A stretch of 7,009 bases of DNA from Collinsella sp. GTDB lineage: Bacteria; Actinomycetota; Coriobacteriia; Coriobacteriales; Coriobacteriaceae. Positions within the stretch are counted from its first letter, which is position 1, and each line of letters opens with the position of its first letter. A program made the translations under genes and the position numbers. The stretch spans positions 1 to 7,009 of the forward strand of contig WGSR01000079.1 of the NCBI GenBank assembly GCA_014871545.1. Reading direction: 5' to 3'. Positions 1 through 4,660 of the stretch are shown in pieces. The notes under the pieces are model-generated. The model ran no database searches, was not told where the DNA came from, and saw nothing but the letters and a program-made list of their open reading frames with translations.

Positions 1-323
1 CCGCGCAGGCTGCCTACGACAAGAAGGGCGAGGACGTTCAGGTGCTCGACCTGACCGAGCTTTCCGACGTATGCGACTACTTTGTGCTCGCCACCGGTAC
101 CAACAACCGCCAGGTTGATTCAATTGTCGATGAGATCGAGGAGAAGGTCGCCGAGGCTTGCGGCGAGCATCCGTTCTCCATCGAGGGCCGCGAGCAGAAG
201 ACCTGGATGCTCATGGACTACGGCTCGGTTGTCGTCCACGTCTTCACTCCCGAAGCCCGCGACTTCTACCGCCTCGAGAAACTCTGGGGAGACGCCCCCC
301 AGCTTCCCCTCGACCTCCTCTAA
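1..323 (+). CDS. rsfS: Ribosomal silencing factor RsfS (5'-truncated by window edge)
   Basis: RsfS (Iojap/DUF143 family) binds ribosomal protein L14 on the large subunit and blocks subunit joining when nutrients are scarce. The reading frame is open to the left edge; the first complete codon begins at base 3, and 106 residues are visible before TAA at 321-323. Family hallmarks are present: a VLDLTELS strand, CDYFVLATGTNNRQVDSI, then SIEGREQKTWMLMDYGSVVVHVF and a C-terminal ARDFYRLEKLWGDAP. Known members are about 105-130 residues, so I infer that only about 10-15 N-terminal residues are missing. The GTG at base 42 is internal: conserved sequence (AQAAYDKKGEDV) precedes it. In many bacteria nadD lies just upstream, but that is outside the window. 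The last base of the stop codon is also the first base of the left repeat of the adjoining mobile unit. Confidence 0.95.
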   Translation, partial: AQAAYDKKGEDVQVLDLTELSDVCDYFVLATGTNNRQVDSIVDEIEEKVAEACGEHPFSIEGREQKTWMLMDYGSVVVHVFTPEARDFYRLEKLWGDAPQLPLDLL

Positions 324-357
324 ATGATTTTTCTGGGACGGGGATAAAATAATCATT
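323..357 (+). repeat. Left REP-like repeat, 35 bp, core GGGACGGGGAT
   Basis: The ends form a perfect 7-bp inverted repeat, AATGATT at 323-329 and AATCATT at 351-357, around an asymmetric G-rich core (TGGGACGGGGAT, 334-345) and a short A/T run. As single-stranded DNA or RNA it can fold into an A/T stem with a G-rich loop. Its reverse complement recurs at 1209-1243 with six differences. It begins on the last A of the rsfS stop codon. REP palindromes are known substrates of RAYT enzymes; that this one is a substrate of the adjacent enzyme is inferred from position and pairing. Confidence 0.75.
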
Positions 358-367
358 GCTACCGTTT

Positions 368-420
368 GCCGAACCGCTCACCTTTGTTGGGCGGTTCGGC
401 CCTTTTCTTCCTTTCCTTTT
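368..420 (+). terminator. Rho-independent terminator between left REP and RAYT
   Basis: A perfect 10-bp stem, GCCGAACCGC (368-377) pairing with GCGGTTCGGC (391-400), encloses a 13-nt loop and is followed by a pyrimidine run with T tracts (CCTTTTCTTCCTTTCCTTTT, 401-420). It would stop transcription arriving from rsfS. It lies inside the repeat-bounded unit, so it either belonged to rsfS before insertion or is carried by the element. As far as I recall, IS200-type elements carry a terminator near the left end that shields the transposase from outside transcription, and this position fits that pattern. Confidence 0.9.
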
Positions 421-460
421 GTATGCTGTGACTACTGCATCCTTGGAAGGGAGGGTTTCG

Positions 461-1201
461 ATGACTCGTGTTGCCCGTGCGTTGTCCGAACTCGGCCATT
501 ATCACGTCATGCTCAAGGGCTGTGCTGGCCAGCTGATCTTCGAAGACGATGACGATCGCCTTTATTTTCTCAATCTATTGAACAGACGATTTACGTCCGC
601 TCATATTCGTCTTCTTGCCTGGTGCCTCATGGACAATCATGTTCACCTGCTATTTGATGATCTCGATAATCAGATGAGCGTTGCTATGCATGCGATTGAT
701 ACGGCATATGCGAAACACTTCAATCAAAAAACCGGTCGCCGCGGACCGGTGTTCCAGGAACGATTCAAGAGTGTGATCATTTCTGACGACAAACAGCTGC
801 TCCGTTGCGTCCGATACATACACGACAATCCTGCAAAAGCAGGTATTTCTTCTGCTCCTCTGTATCGCTGGAGCAGCTTCCATGAGTATTTCTCTCATCC
901 CGAAATTTGTGATTGTGAAGGTATTCTCAATCTGTTTGGGGGTACGGAAGCGTTTTATCTTTCGAGTACCGACGGCAAGCCTAATCCCTATTTTATGCCC
1001 GAAGGTAAGCATATCTCCGATATGGATGCGCTGGAAGTTGCCCGGGCTCTTTTGGCTCCTCATGAGCCTTATCAGCTTAAAACTTTGCCGAAATCAGAGC
1101 GAAATCGTCTTCTGGCAGTGTTGAGGCATCGGGGGTTTACGATTGACCAGATTTCGCGTCTGACGGGAATTGGGACCAATATCATTCAAAGGGCGAAATG
1201 A
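461..1201 (+). CDS. REP-associated tyrosine transposase (Y1_Tnp / IS200-like, RAYT)
   Basis: This is a 246-residue single-strand DNA transposase of the TnpA_REP/RAYT group, which cuts and joins DNA at palindromic REP sequences through a tyrosine. The HUH metal-binding motif is His60-Val61-His62 within LMDNHVHLLF. The YAKHFNQKTGRRGPVFQERFKS block (83-104) and RYIHDNPAKAGI (118-129) are typical; Tyr119 is the likely nucleophile by family position. YRWSSFHEY (135-143) is also a family signature. The last roughly 38 residues (PKSERNRLLAVL, then GFTIDQISRLTGI) look like a helix-turn-helix, as in long RAYTs. The frame is open upstream to 356, but ATG 461 is chosen because GGAAGGGAGGG lies at 445-455 and homology starts soon after (ELGHYHVMLKG); the upstream extension would cross the terminator. 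A weak -10-like TATGCT (422-427) could promote it. All key residues are present, so it may be active. It is A+T-richer than its neighbours and convergent with dinB. Confidence 0.92.
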   Translation: MTRVARALSELGHYHVMLKGCAGQLIFEDDDDRLYFLNLLNRRFTSAHIRLLAWCLMDNHVHLLFDDLDNQMSVAMHAIDTAYAKHFNQKTGRRGPVFQERFKSVIISDDKQLLRCVRYIHDNPAKAGISSAPLYRWSSFHEYFSHPEICDCEGILNLFGGTEAFYLSSTDGKPNPYFMPEGKHISDMDALEVARALLAPHEPYQLKTLPKSERNRLLAVLRHRGFTIDQISRLTGIGTNIIQRAK

Positions 1202-1208
1202 CGCTCAA

Positions 1209-1243
1209 AATGATTAAAAAATCCCCGTCCTAGAATAATCATT
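1209..1243 (-). repeat. Right REP-like repeat, 35 bp, inverted relative to the left copy
   Basis: This is the reverse-complement partner of the repeat at 323-357. Its ends are AATGATT (1209-1215) and AATCATT (1237-1243), and the perfect arms extend to 8 bp here (AATGATTA with TAATCATT). The core ATCCCCGTCC (1221-1230) is the complement of the left GGGACGGGGAT core apart from one base beyond the shared stretch. Four of the six differences from the left copy form a single A/T-run change beside the core. It begins 7 bases after the RAYT stop and ends 35 bases before the dinB stop, between convergent genes, a common location for REPs. No convincing GC-rich terminator is seen in 1244-1278. Confidence 0.75.
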
Positions 1244-1278
1244 CGCAGCTGCCCGGCTTTCTTTTTGCCCAAAGGCGG

Positions 1279-2493
1279 TTAATCGTTGAAGCGGGATTGG
1301 CGGCCGAAGGATAGGGCGGTGTCACCGAATTTGTCTCGGACGGCGTCGATGGCGACGGAGAGGTCGCGTCGGTCGCTGGATTGGGCTCCGCGGTCATCGA
1401 TCTCGCAGAACAGGTCGGTCTGGATGCCGCCTTGGTGGTCGAAGTCGCTCATGCCGATGCCTGCTAAGCGAACGTGCATTCCTTCCTGCCAGATGTTGCC
1501 GAGCAGTTCGAGTGCAACCGCCACGAAGATGTTCTCATCGTCGGTCGGATGAGGCAGCCGGCGCTGTGCCGAGCGACCGTTTCCATACGAATACTTGAGC
1601 TTGAGCGTTACCGTGGCGCCTGTTAGTCCCTGACGGCGCAGACGGCGTCCCACTGACTCGCCCAGCAGCGCAATCGCCGCCTCAATATCCCCACGCTCAG
1701 TCAAATCTTTAGCAAAGGTGCGTTCATTGCTGACCGACTTGACCTCGCGCTCTTCATCGAGACTCGTGACTTCGGAGATTTCGAGTCCCAGCGCACGCTG
1801 GCGCATGCGTTCGCCGTTGACGCCAAAAATAGAGGCCAAGGTGGATTCCGGTGCACGTGATAGCTCGCCGAGGGTGTAGATGCGCATGCGGCGCAGTCGC
1901 TCCTCGGCCGAGCGCCCGATGCCACTCATGGCAGATACCGGCAGCGCGGCCAAAAAGCGCTGCTCGGTTCCGGGGCGCACGATGGTCAGCCCAAACGGCT
2001 TATCCCGCTCGCTTGCGATTTTTGCGACCGTCTTGTTGCAGCCCACGCCAATGGAGCAGGTCACTCCCAGCCCTGCCACGCGGTCGCTTATACGCCGCGC
2101 AACCAGCAGCGGGTCTTCGGGCGCAAAGCGACCCGGTGTGATATCGATAAAGGCTTCGTCGATGGATACGCGCTCCACGCGCGGCGTCTCCTCGGCGAGA
2201 ATCGCCATGACCTGCGCGCTCACCTCGCGGTATCGGTCAAAGTGCCCGTGTGTCCAAATGGCTTGCGGGCACAAGCGCCGCGCCTCGGCCGAGGCCATGG
2301 CAGAGTGCACGCCAAAGCGCCGCGCCTCATACGAACACGTGGACACGACGCCACGCGAATCGGCGTCTCCGCCCACGATGAGTGGCTTTCCGCGCCATTC
2401 GGGATGATCGAGCATCTCCACGCTCGCAAAAAACGCATCGAGGTCCATGAGGCCCACCGCCGGACCCGTCCAGGGAGGCGGCGTGACGCCCAT
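1279..2493 (-). CDS. dinB: DNA polymerase IV (Y-family translesion polymerase)
   Basis: DinB copies past damaged template bases in the cytoplasm without proofreading. Numbering from the chosen start (404 residues): palm motif GLMDLDAFFASVE with catalytic Asp17 and steric-gate Phe22; SIDEAF with Asp112 and Glu113; VVSTCSYEARRFGVHSAM in the finger region; CSIGVGCNKTVAKIAS; and a helix-hairpin-helix around VSAMSGIGRSAEERL. The little-finger domain follows, with SVSNERTF, VTLKLKY and a probable sliding-clamp motif QTDLF (about 358-362). The frame is open to an earlier ATG at 2532 (417 residues), but that start has no Shine-Dalgarno. ATG 2493 has GAGG at 2502-2499 (minus-strand order), 5 bases upstream, and the extra 13 residues are unlike the family. 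The gene stands alone, divergent from the rpsP operon. Only a half of a LexA-type site is visible, so SOS control is unproven. Confidence 0.93.
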   Translation of the reverse strand: MGVTPPPWTGPAVGLMDLDAFFASVEMLDHPEWRGKPLIVGGDADSRGVVSTCSYEARRFGVHSAMASAEARRLCPQAIWTHGHFDRYREVSAQVMAILAEETPRVERVSIDEAFIDITPGRFAPEDPLLVARRISDRVAGLGVTCSIGVGCNKTVAKIASERDKPFGLTIVRPGTEQRFLAALPVSAMSGIGRSAEERLRRMRIYTLGELSRAPESTLASIFGVNGERMRQRALGLEISEVTSLDEEREVKSVSNERTFAKDLTERGDIEAAIALLGESVGRRLRRQGLTGATVTLKLKYSYGNGRSAQRRLPHPTDDENIFVAVALELLGNIWQEGMHVRLAGIGMSDFDHQGGIQTDLFCEIDDRGAQSSDRRDLSVAIDAVRDKFGDTALSFGRQSRFND

Positions 2494-2538
2494 GGCATCC
2501 TCATAACCGTATGTATGTTCGCGTCTTTCCATGTCATG

Positions 2539-2544
2539 AGTATA
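2539..2544 (-). promoter_or_regulatory. Candidate -10 element of dinB (TATACT)
   Basis: Read on the minus strand, TATACT matches the -10 consensus at five of six positions. A start site 7 bases downstream would fall on or next to the ATG at 2532. That gives either a leaderless message from 2532 or a leader of about 39 nt ending in the GAGG site before ATG 2493. No recognisable -35 is seen 16-18 bases upstream. Confidence 0.4.
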
Positions 2545-2576
2545 CCGCGCAGCTCATGTGGGGCGCGTGTATGTGC

Positions 2577-2604
2577 TTGCAAATCCCGAATTCTTGTCTA
2601 AGAT
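2577..2604 (+). promoter_or_regulatory. Weak candidate promoter toward rpsP (distal)
   Basis: TTGCAA (2577-2582) and TAAGAT (2599-2604) are separated by 16 bases; each matches its consensus at four of six positions. Both boxes overlap the palindrome at 2579-2614, so a protein bound there would be expected to block this promoter. It would give a leader of about 120 nt for rpsP. Confidence 0.3.
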
Positions 2605-2614
2605 ATGGATTTGC
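2579..2614. repeat. Nested inverted repeat in the dinB-rpsP intergenic region
   Basis: GCAAATCC (2579-2586) and GGATTTGC (2607-2614) form a perfect 8-bp inverted repeat with a 20-base spacer. The spacer itself contains TCTT (2592-2595) and AAGA (2600-2603) around a GTCT loop, so the 36 bases are palindromic at two levels. It may be an operator for one of the divergent genes or a folded RNA. There is no T tract after it on the plus strand, so it is not a standard terminator. Confidence 0.5.
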
Positions 2615-2648
2615 CCTCGACTACACCGAAGAAGTTGGTCTCACGGAC

Positions 2649-2677
2649 TTCACCTGCCCGCGTCGATGGCGTATTAT
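2649..2677 (+). promoter_or_regulatory. Candidate promoter of the rpsP-khpA-rimM-trmD-lepB operon
   Basis: TTCACC (2649-2654, four of six to the -35 consensus) and TATTAT (2672-2677, five of six to the -10) have the ideal 17-base spacing. Transcription would begin near 2684, giving a leader of about 50 nt that contains the hairpin at 2700-2714 and the rpsP ribosome binding site. It is the best plus-strand promoter match in this gap. Confidence 0.5.
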
Positions 2678-2699
2678 GTTCAACTGTTTGTTTGTAGTT

Positions 2700-2714
2700 G
2701 CAGCCTAAAGCTGC
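2700..2714 (+). promoter_or_regulatory. Small leader hairpin upstream of rpsP
   Basis: GCAGC (2700-2704) and GCTGC (2710-2714) pair around a CTAAA loop. The hairpin ends 6 bases before the GGAGGAG ribosome binding site (2721-2727). It is short and may merely keep that site open; a regulatory role is speculative. Confidence 0.3.
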
Positions 2715-2733
2715 TTGGTTGGAGGAGTTTCCT

Positions 2734-3075
2734 TTGGCAGTCAAGATTCGCCTTGCTCGTCACGGCGCTAAGAAGCGTCCGTACTACCGTGTCGTCGTCG
2801 CCGATTCCCGCGCCCCGCGTGACGGTCGTATCATCGAGGAGGTTGGCCGCTACAACCCGATGACCGCCCCCAAGACCATCAACCTCGACCTCGAGAAGAT
2901 CGCCGACTGGCAGTCCAAGGGCGCTCAGCTCACCGACGCCGTCGCCGCTCTGGTCAAGGCCGCCAACGAGGGCGAGAAGACCGAGACCGTCGTCAAGAAG
3001 TCCAAGAAGCAGCTCGCCAAAGAGGCCGAGGCCGCTAAGGCTGCCGCTGAGGCCGCTGAGGGCGCCGAGGAGTAA
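2734..3075 (+). CDS. rpsP: 30S ribosomal protein S16
   Basis: S16 is an early-assembling small-subunit protein that binds 16S rRNA. The 113-residue product opens with the diagnostic AVKIRLARHGAKKRPYYRVV (2-21), followed by VADSRAPRDGRIIEEVGRYNP (22-42). The start is UUG at 2734: the S16 family begins exactly there, and a near-perfect GGAGGAG (2721-2727) lies 6 bases upstream. An upstream in-frame TTG at 2698 would add unrelated residues across the ribosome binding site. The C-terminal tail (about 95-113) is an Ala/Glu-rich low-complexity extension beyond the 80-90-residue core, as seen in many actinobacterial S16 proteins. It is the first gene of the operon. Its last two sense codons, GAGGAG, supply the ribosome binding site of khpA. 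Confidence 0.97.
   Translation: MAVKIRLARHGAKKRPYYRVVVADSRAPRDGRIIEEVGRYNPMTAPKTINLDLEKIADWQSKGAQLTDAVAALVKAANEGEKTETVVKKSKKQLAKEAEAAKAAAEAAEGAEE
3067..3072 (+). promoter_or_regulatory. khpA ribosome binding site inside the rpsP 3' end
   Basis: GAGGAG encodes the terminal Glu-Glu of S16 and lies 6 bases before the GTG at 3079. It is the reason for choosing that start over the internal ATG at 3118, and it implies translational coupling of the two genes. Confidence 0.65.
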
Positions 3076-3078
3076 ATC

Positions 3079-3363
3079 GTGCCTGAGGTTGACGCTGCAC
3101 AGCTCGAGGGTGAGGCAATGCTCTCAGATCGCATCGCCGATCTCGTCGAATATCTCGTTGTTCAGATCGTCGACGACCCGGATTCCGTGAGCCTTGAGGT
3201 CATCGATGGTGACGACGCCTCTACGATTGAGGTTTCGGTCGCCGAGGATGACGTCGCTAAGGTCATCGGCCGTCGTGGCCGTACCATCAAGGCCATTCGC
3301 ACGCTCGCCCGTGCACTGGCCGCTCGCCTCGACACTGCTGTCGAGGTAGAGGTTCTGGGCTAG
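3079..3363 (+). CDS. khpA: KH-domain RNA-binding protein KhpA
   Basis: KhpA is a small single-KH RNA-binding protein. In Gram-positive bacteria it partners KhpB (Jag/EloR) and influences cell elongation and small-RNA stability. The 94-residue product carries the KH signature DVAKVIGRRGRTIKAIRTL, with the GxxG loop as Gly64-Arg-Arg-Gly67, preceded by LVEYLVVQIVDDPDSV. The start is GTG at 3079, three bases after the rpsP stop, supported by GAGGAG at 3067-3072. ATG 3118, preceded by GGTGAGG, would give an 81-residue protein closer to the usual family length of 75-85, so it is a serious alternative. The rpsP-khpA-rimM-trmD neighbourhood is the conserved context for this protein. The specific RNA targets cannot be read from the sequence. 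Confidence 0.92.
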   Translation: MPEVDAAQLEGEAMLSDRIADLVEYLVVQIVDDPDSVSLEVIDGDDASTIEVSVAEDDVAKVIGRRGRTIKAIRTLARALAARLDTAVEVEVLG

Positions 3364-3367
3364 GACC

Positions 3368-3889
3368 TTGAGGTCCCAGTACAAAAACATCGCCCGTGTG
3401 GTCAAGCCGCACGGAAGGAAGGGGGAGGTCCTCGCGCAGCCGCTGCGGGGGCTTCCTTCTGTATTAGAGCCGGGTATGCGCGTCGCCCTGACGCCGCCGG
3501 CGCTCAAGCGCGACCGCTTTTGCACGGTCGTGTCCGTCACCGATACGGGCGATGGCGATCTGGTCTCGTTTGAGGGCATTGACGACTTGACGGCCGCCGA
3601 GGGCATCACGGGATGCTACGTGCTGGCAAATCGTGACGATTTTGAGCTCGATTCGCTCGACGCTGCCTATACCGACCTGATGGGTCGCGAGGTGGTCGAC
3701 GAGCGCTTCGGTTTGCTCGGCACGATCGTAGAGATCATGTCGACGCCCGCTAACGATGTTTGGGTTGTTGAGGGCGATCGGTACGGCGAGGTACTGATTC
3801 CCGTGATCGAGCAGGTCGTGCTCGATCTTCCCGACACAGGAACAATTTCCGTCCACGTTATGGACGGTCTGATCGATATGGACAAGTAG
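3368..3889 (+). CDS. rimM: Ribosome maturation factor RimM
   Basis: RimM assists maturation of the 30S head and 16S rRNA processing by binding S19. The 173-residue product starts with the family signature IARVVKPHGRKGEV (8-21) of the N-terminal beta-barrel. The C-terminal PRC-barrel begins near 102 (TDLMGREVVDERFGLLGTIV) and includes PANDVWVV and EVLIPVIEQVVL (141-152). It ends with MDGLID, typical of the family. The start is UUG at 3368, four bases after the khpA stop. It is the only reasonable start because an in-frame stop lies at 3347-3349 and conserved sequence begins at residue 8. The only SD-like sequence, AGGA at 3362-3365, is just two bases from the UUG. Initiation therefore probably relies on coupling to khpA translation. 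Confidence 0.95.
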   Translation: MRSQYKNIARVVKPHGRKGEVLAQPLRGLPSVLEPGMRVALTPPALKRDRFCTVVSVTDTGDGDLVSFEGIDDLTAAEGITGCYVLANRDDFELDSLDAAYTDLMGREVVDERFGLLGTIVEIMSTPANDVWVVEGDRYGEVLIPVIEQVVLDLPDTGTISVHVMDGLIDMDK

Positions 3890-3899
3890 GGAGGACAAC

Positions 3900-4658
3900 A
3901 TGCTGATCGAGACCCTTTCGGTCTTTCCCGAGATGTTTGAGCCCGTCATGTCCACATCGATCTTGGGCCGCGCCCGCAAGGCCGGCCTTTTTGATTTTAA
4001 GGCGTATAACCTGCGCGACTGGACGCACGACCGCCATCGTACCGTCGATGACGAGCCTTACGGCGGCGGGCAGGGCATGCTCATGAAGGTCGAGCCTATT
4101 GCCGAGGCCATCGAGGCCATCAGCTCCGAGGGTCCCAAGCCCACCGTAGTGTTCTTCACCCCCTGTGGCGAGCCCTTTACGCAACATGTGGCCGAGCGCC
4201 TGCTCAAAAGTGAGCGCCTGCTGTTTGTGTGCAGCCGCTACGAGGGCGTCGACGAGCGTGCGTATGCGTATGCCGATGAGCGTCTGTCGATCGGCGACTA
4301 CGTGCTTACGGGTGGCGAACTTCCCGCTATGGTCGTTGCCGATGCCGTCGTACGCCTGATTCCCGGCGCCCTGGGCGACGAGATGAGCAATGTGGACGAG
4401 TCGTTCTCGACCGCCGAGGACGGAGGCCTGCTCGAGTACGCGCAGTACACCCGTCCCGCCGAGTTCAACGGCGAGGGCGTGCCGCCGGTGCTCGTGAGTG
4501 GCGATCACGCCAAGGTCGATGCCTGGCGTCGCAAGAACGCCATCGAGCGCACCTGCCGCTGGCGTCCCGATCTGATCGAGACGGCGCGCCTTACGCCCCA
4601 AGAGCGTGCGTACGCGCAGGAGATTTTGGACGCTTCGTATTCGCAGAGCGAGGAGTGA
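3900..4658 (+). CDS. trmD: tRNA (guanine-N1-)-methyltransferase TrmD
   Basis: TrmD transfers a methyl group from S-adenosylmethionine to G37 next to the anticodon of several tRNAs, which prevents +1 frameshifting. The 252-residue product has the SPOUT trefoil-knot motifs: LSVFPEMF (6-13), DDEPYGGGQGM (50-60), CSRYEGVDER (111-120) and SIGDYVLTGGELPA (130-143). VDESF holds Asp166, which aligns by motif with the catalytic Asp169 of the E. coli enzyme. QYTRPAEFNGEGVPPVLVSGDHA leads into the tRNA-binding C-terminal domain. ATG 3900 is preceded by GGGAGG (3889-3894), which overlaps the rimM stop. The length is normal for the family. The gene ends in Glu-Glu codons that serve as the lepB ribosome binding site. 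rplS, the usual next gene, is absent. Confidence 0.97.
   Translation: MLIETLSVFPEMFEPVMSTSILGRARKAGLFDFKAYNLRDWTHDRHRTVDDEPYGGGQGMLMKVEPIAEAIEAISSEGPKPTVVFFTPCGEPFTQHVAERLLKSERLLFVCSRYEGVDERAYAYADERLSIGDYVLTGGELPAMVVADAVVRLIPGALGDEMSNVDESFSTAEDGGLLEYAQYTRPAEFNGEGVPPVLVSGDHAKVDAWRRKNAIERTCRWRPDLIETARLTPQERAYAQEILDASYSQSEE
4650..4655 (+). promoter_or_regulatory. lepB ribosome binding site inside the trmD 3' end
   Basis: GAGGAG encodes the last Glu-Glu of TrmD and sits 5 bases before ATG 4661. It selects this ATG over the GTG at 4655, which lies within the site itself. The layout repeats that of the rpsP-khpA junction. Confidence 0.7.
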
Positions 4659-4660
4659 GA

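Larger units (their letters stand above)
323..1243 (+). mobile_element. RAYT unit: REP-associated transposase gene flanked by inverted 35-bp repeats
   Basis: This 921-bp unit runs from a 35-bp repeat (323-357) to an inverted copy of it (1209-1243), with one transposase gene and one terminator between. The reverse complement of the left copy matches the right copy at 29 of 35 positions. RAYTs are domesticated relatives of the IS200/IS605 Y1 transposases and are known to sit among the REP palindromes they process, so gene plus flanking inverted REPs is the expected arrangement. No target-site duplication is visible outside the repeats, as expected for Y1 enzymes. The interior is A+T-richer than the flanks (26 G+C per 60 bases in each of the three blocks from 541 to 720). 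Whether the whole unit moves, or only the REPs do, cannot be told from one copy. Confidence 0.75.

Noticed and set aside
356..460. N-terminal extension of the transposase frame up to a TTG at 356
   Set aside because: It would translate through the terminator stem, has no family similarity, and ATG 461 has a strong ribosome binding site.
1244..1278. Terminator between the convergent RAYT and dinB genes
   Set aside because: A TTTCTTTTT run (1258-1266) is present, but no stable stem precedes it on the plus strand, and the minus strand has no T tract after its short GCC/GGC hairpin.
2510..2525. LexA/SOS box near the dinB start
   Set aside because: On the minus strand GAAC is followed after four bases by ATAC, not GTTC, so only one half-site matches. 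This is too weak to call an operator.
2511..2863. Small plus-strand frames across the dinB-rpsP gap (65 and 101 codons)
   Set aside because: They overlap dinB or rpsP in other frames, have low-complexity or cysteine/arginine-rich translations, and lack ribosome binding sites.
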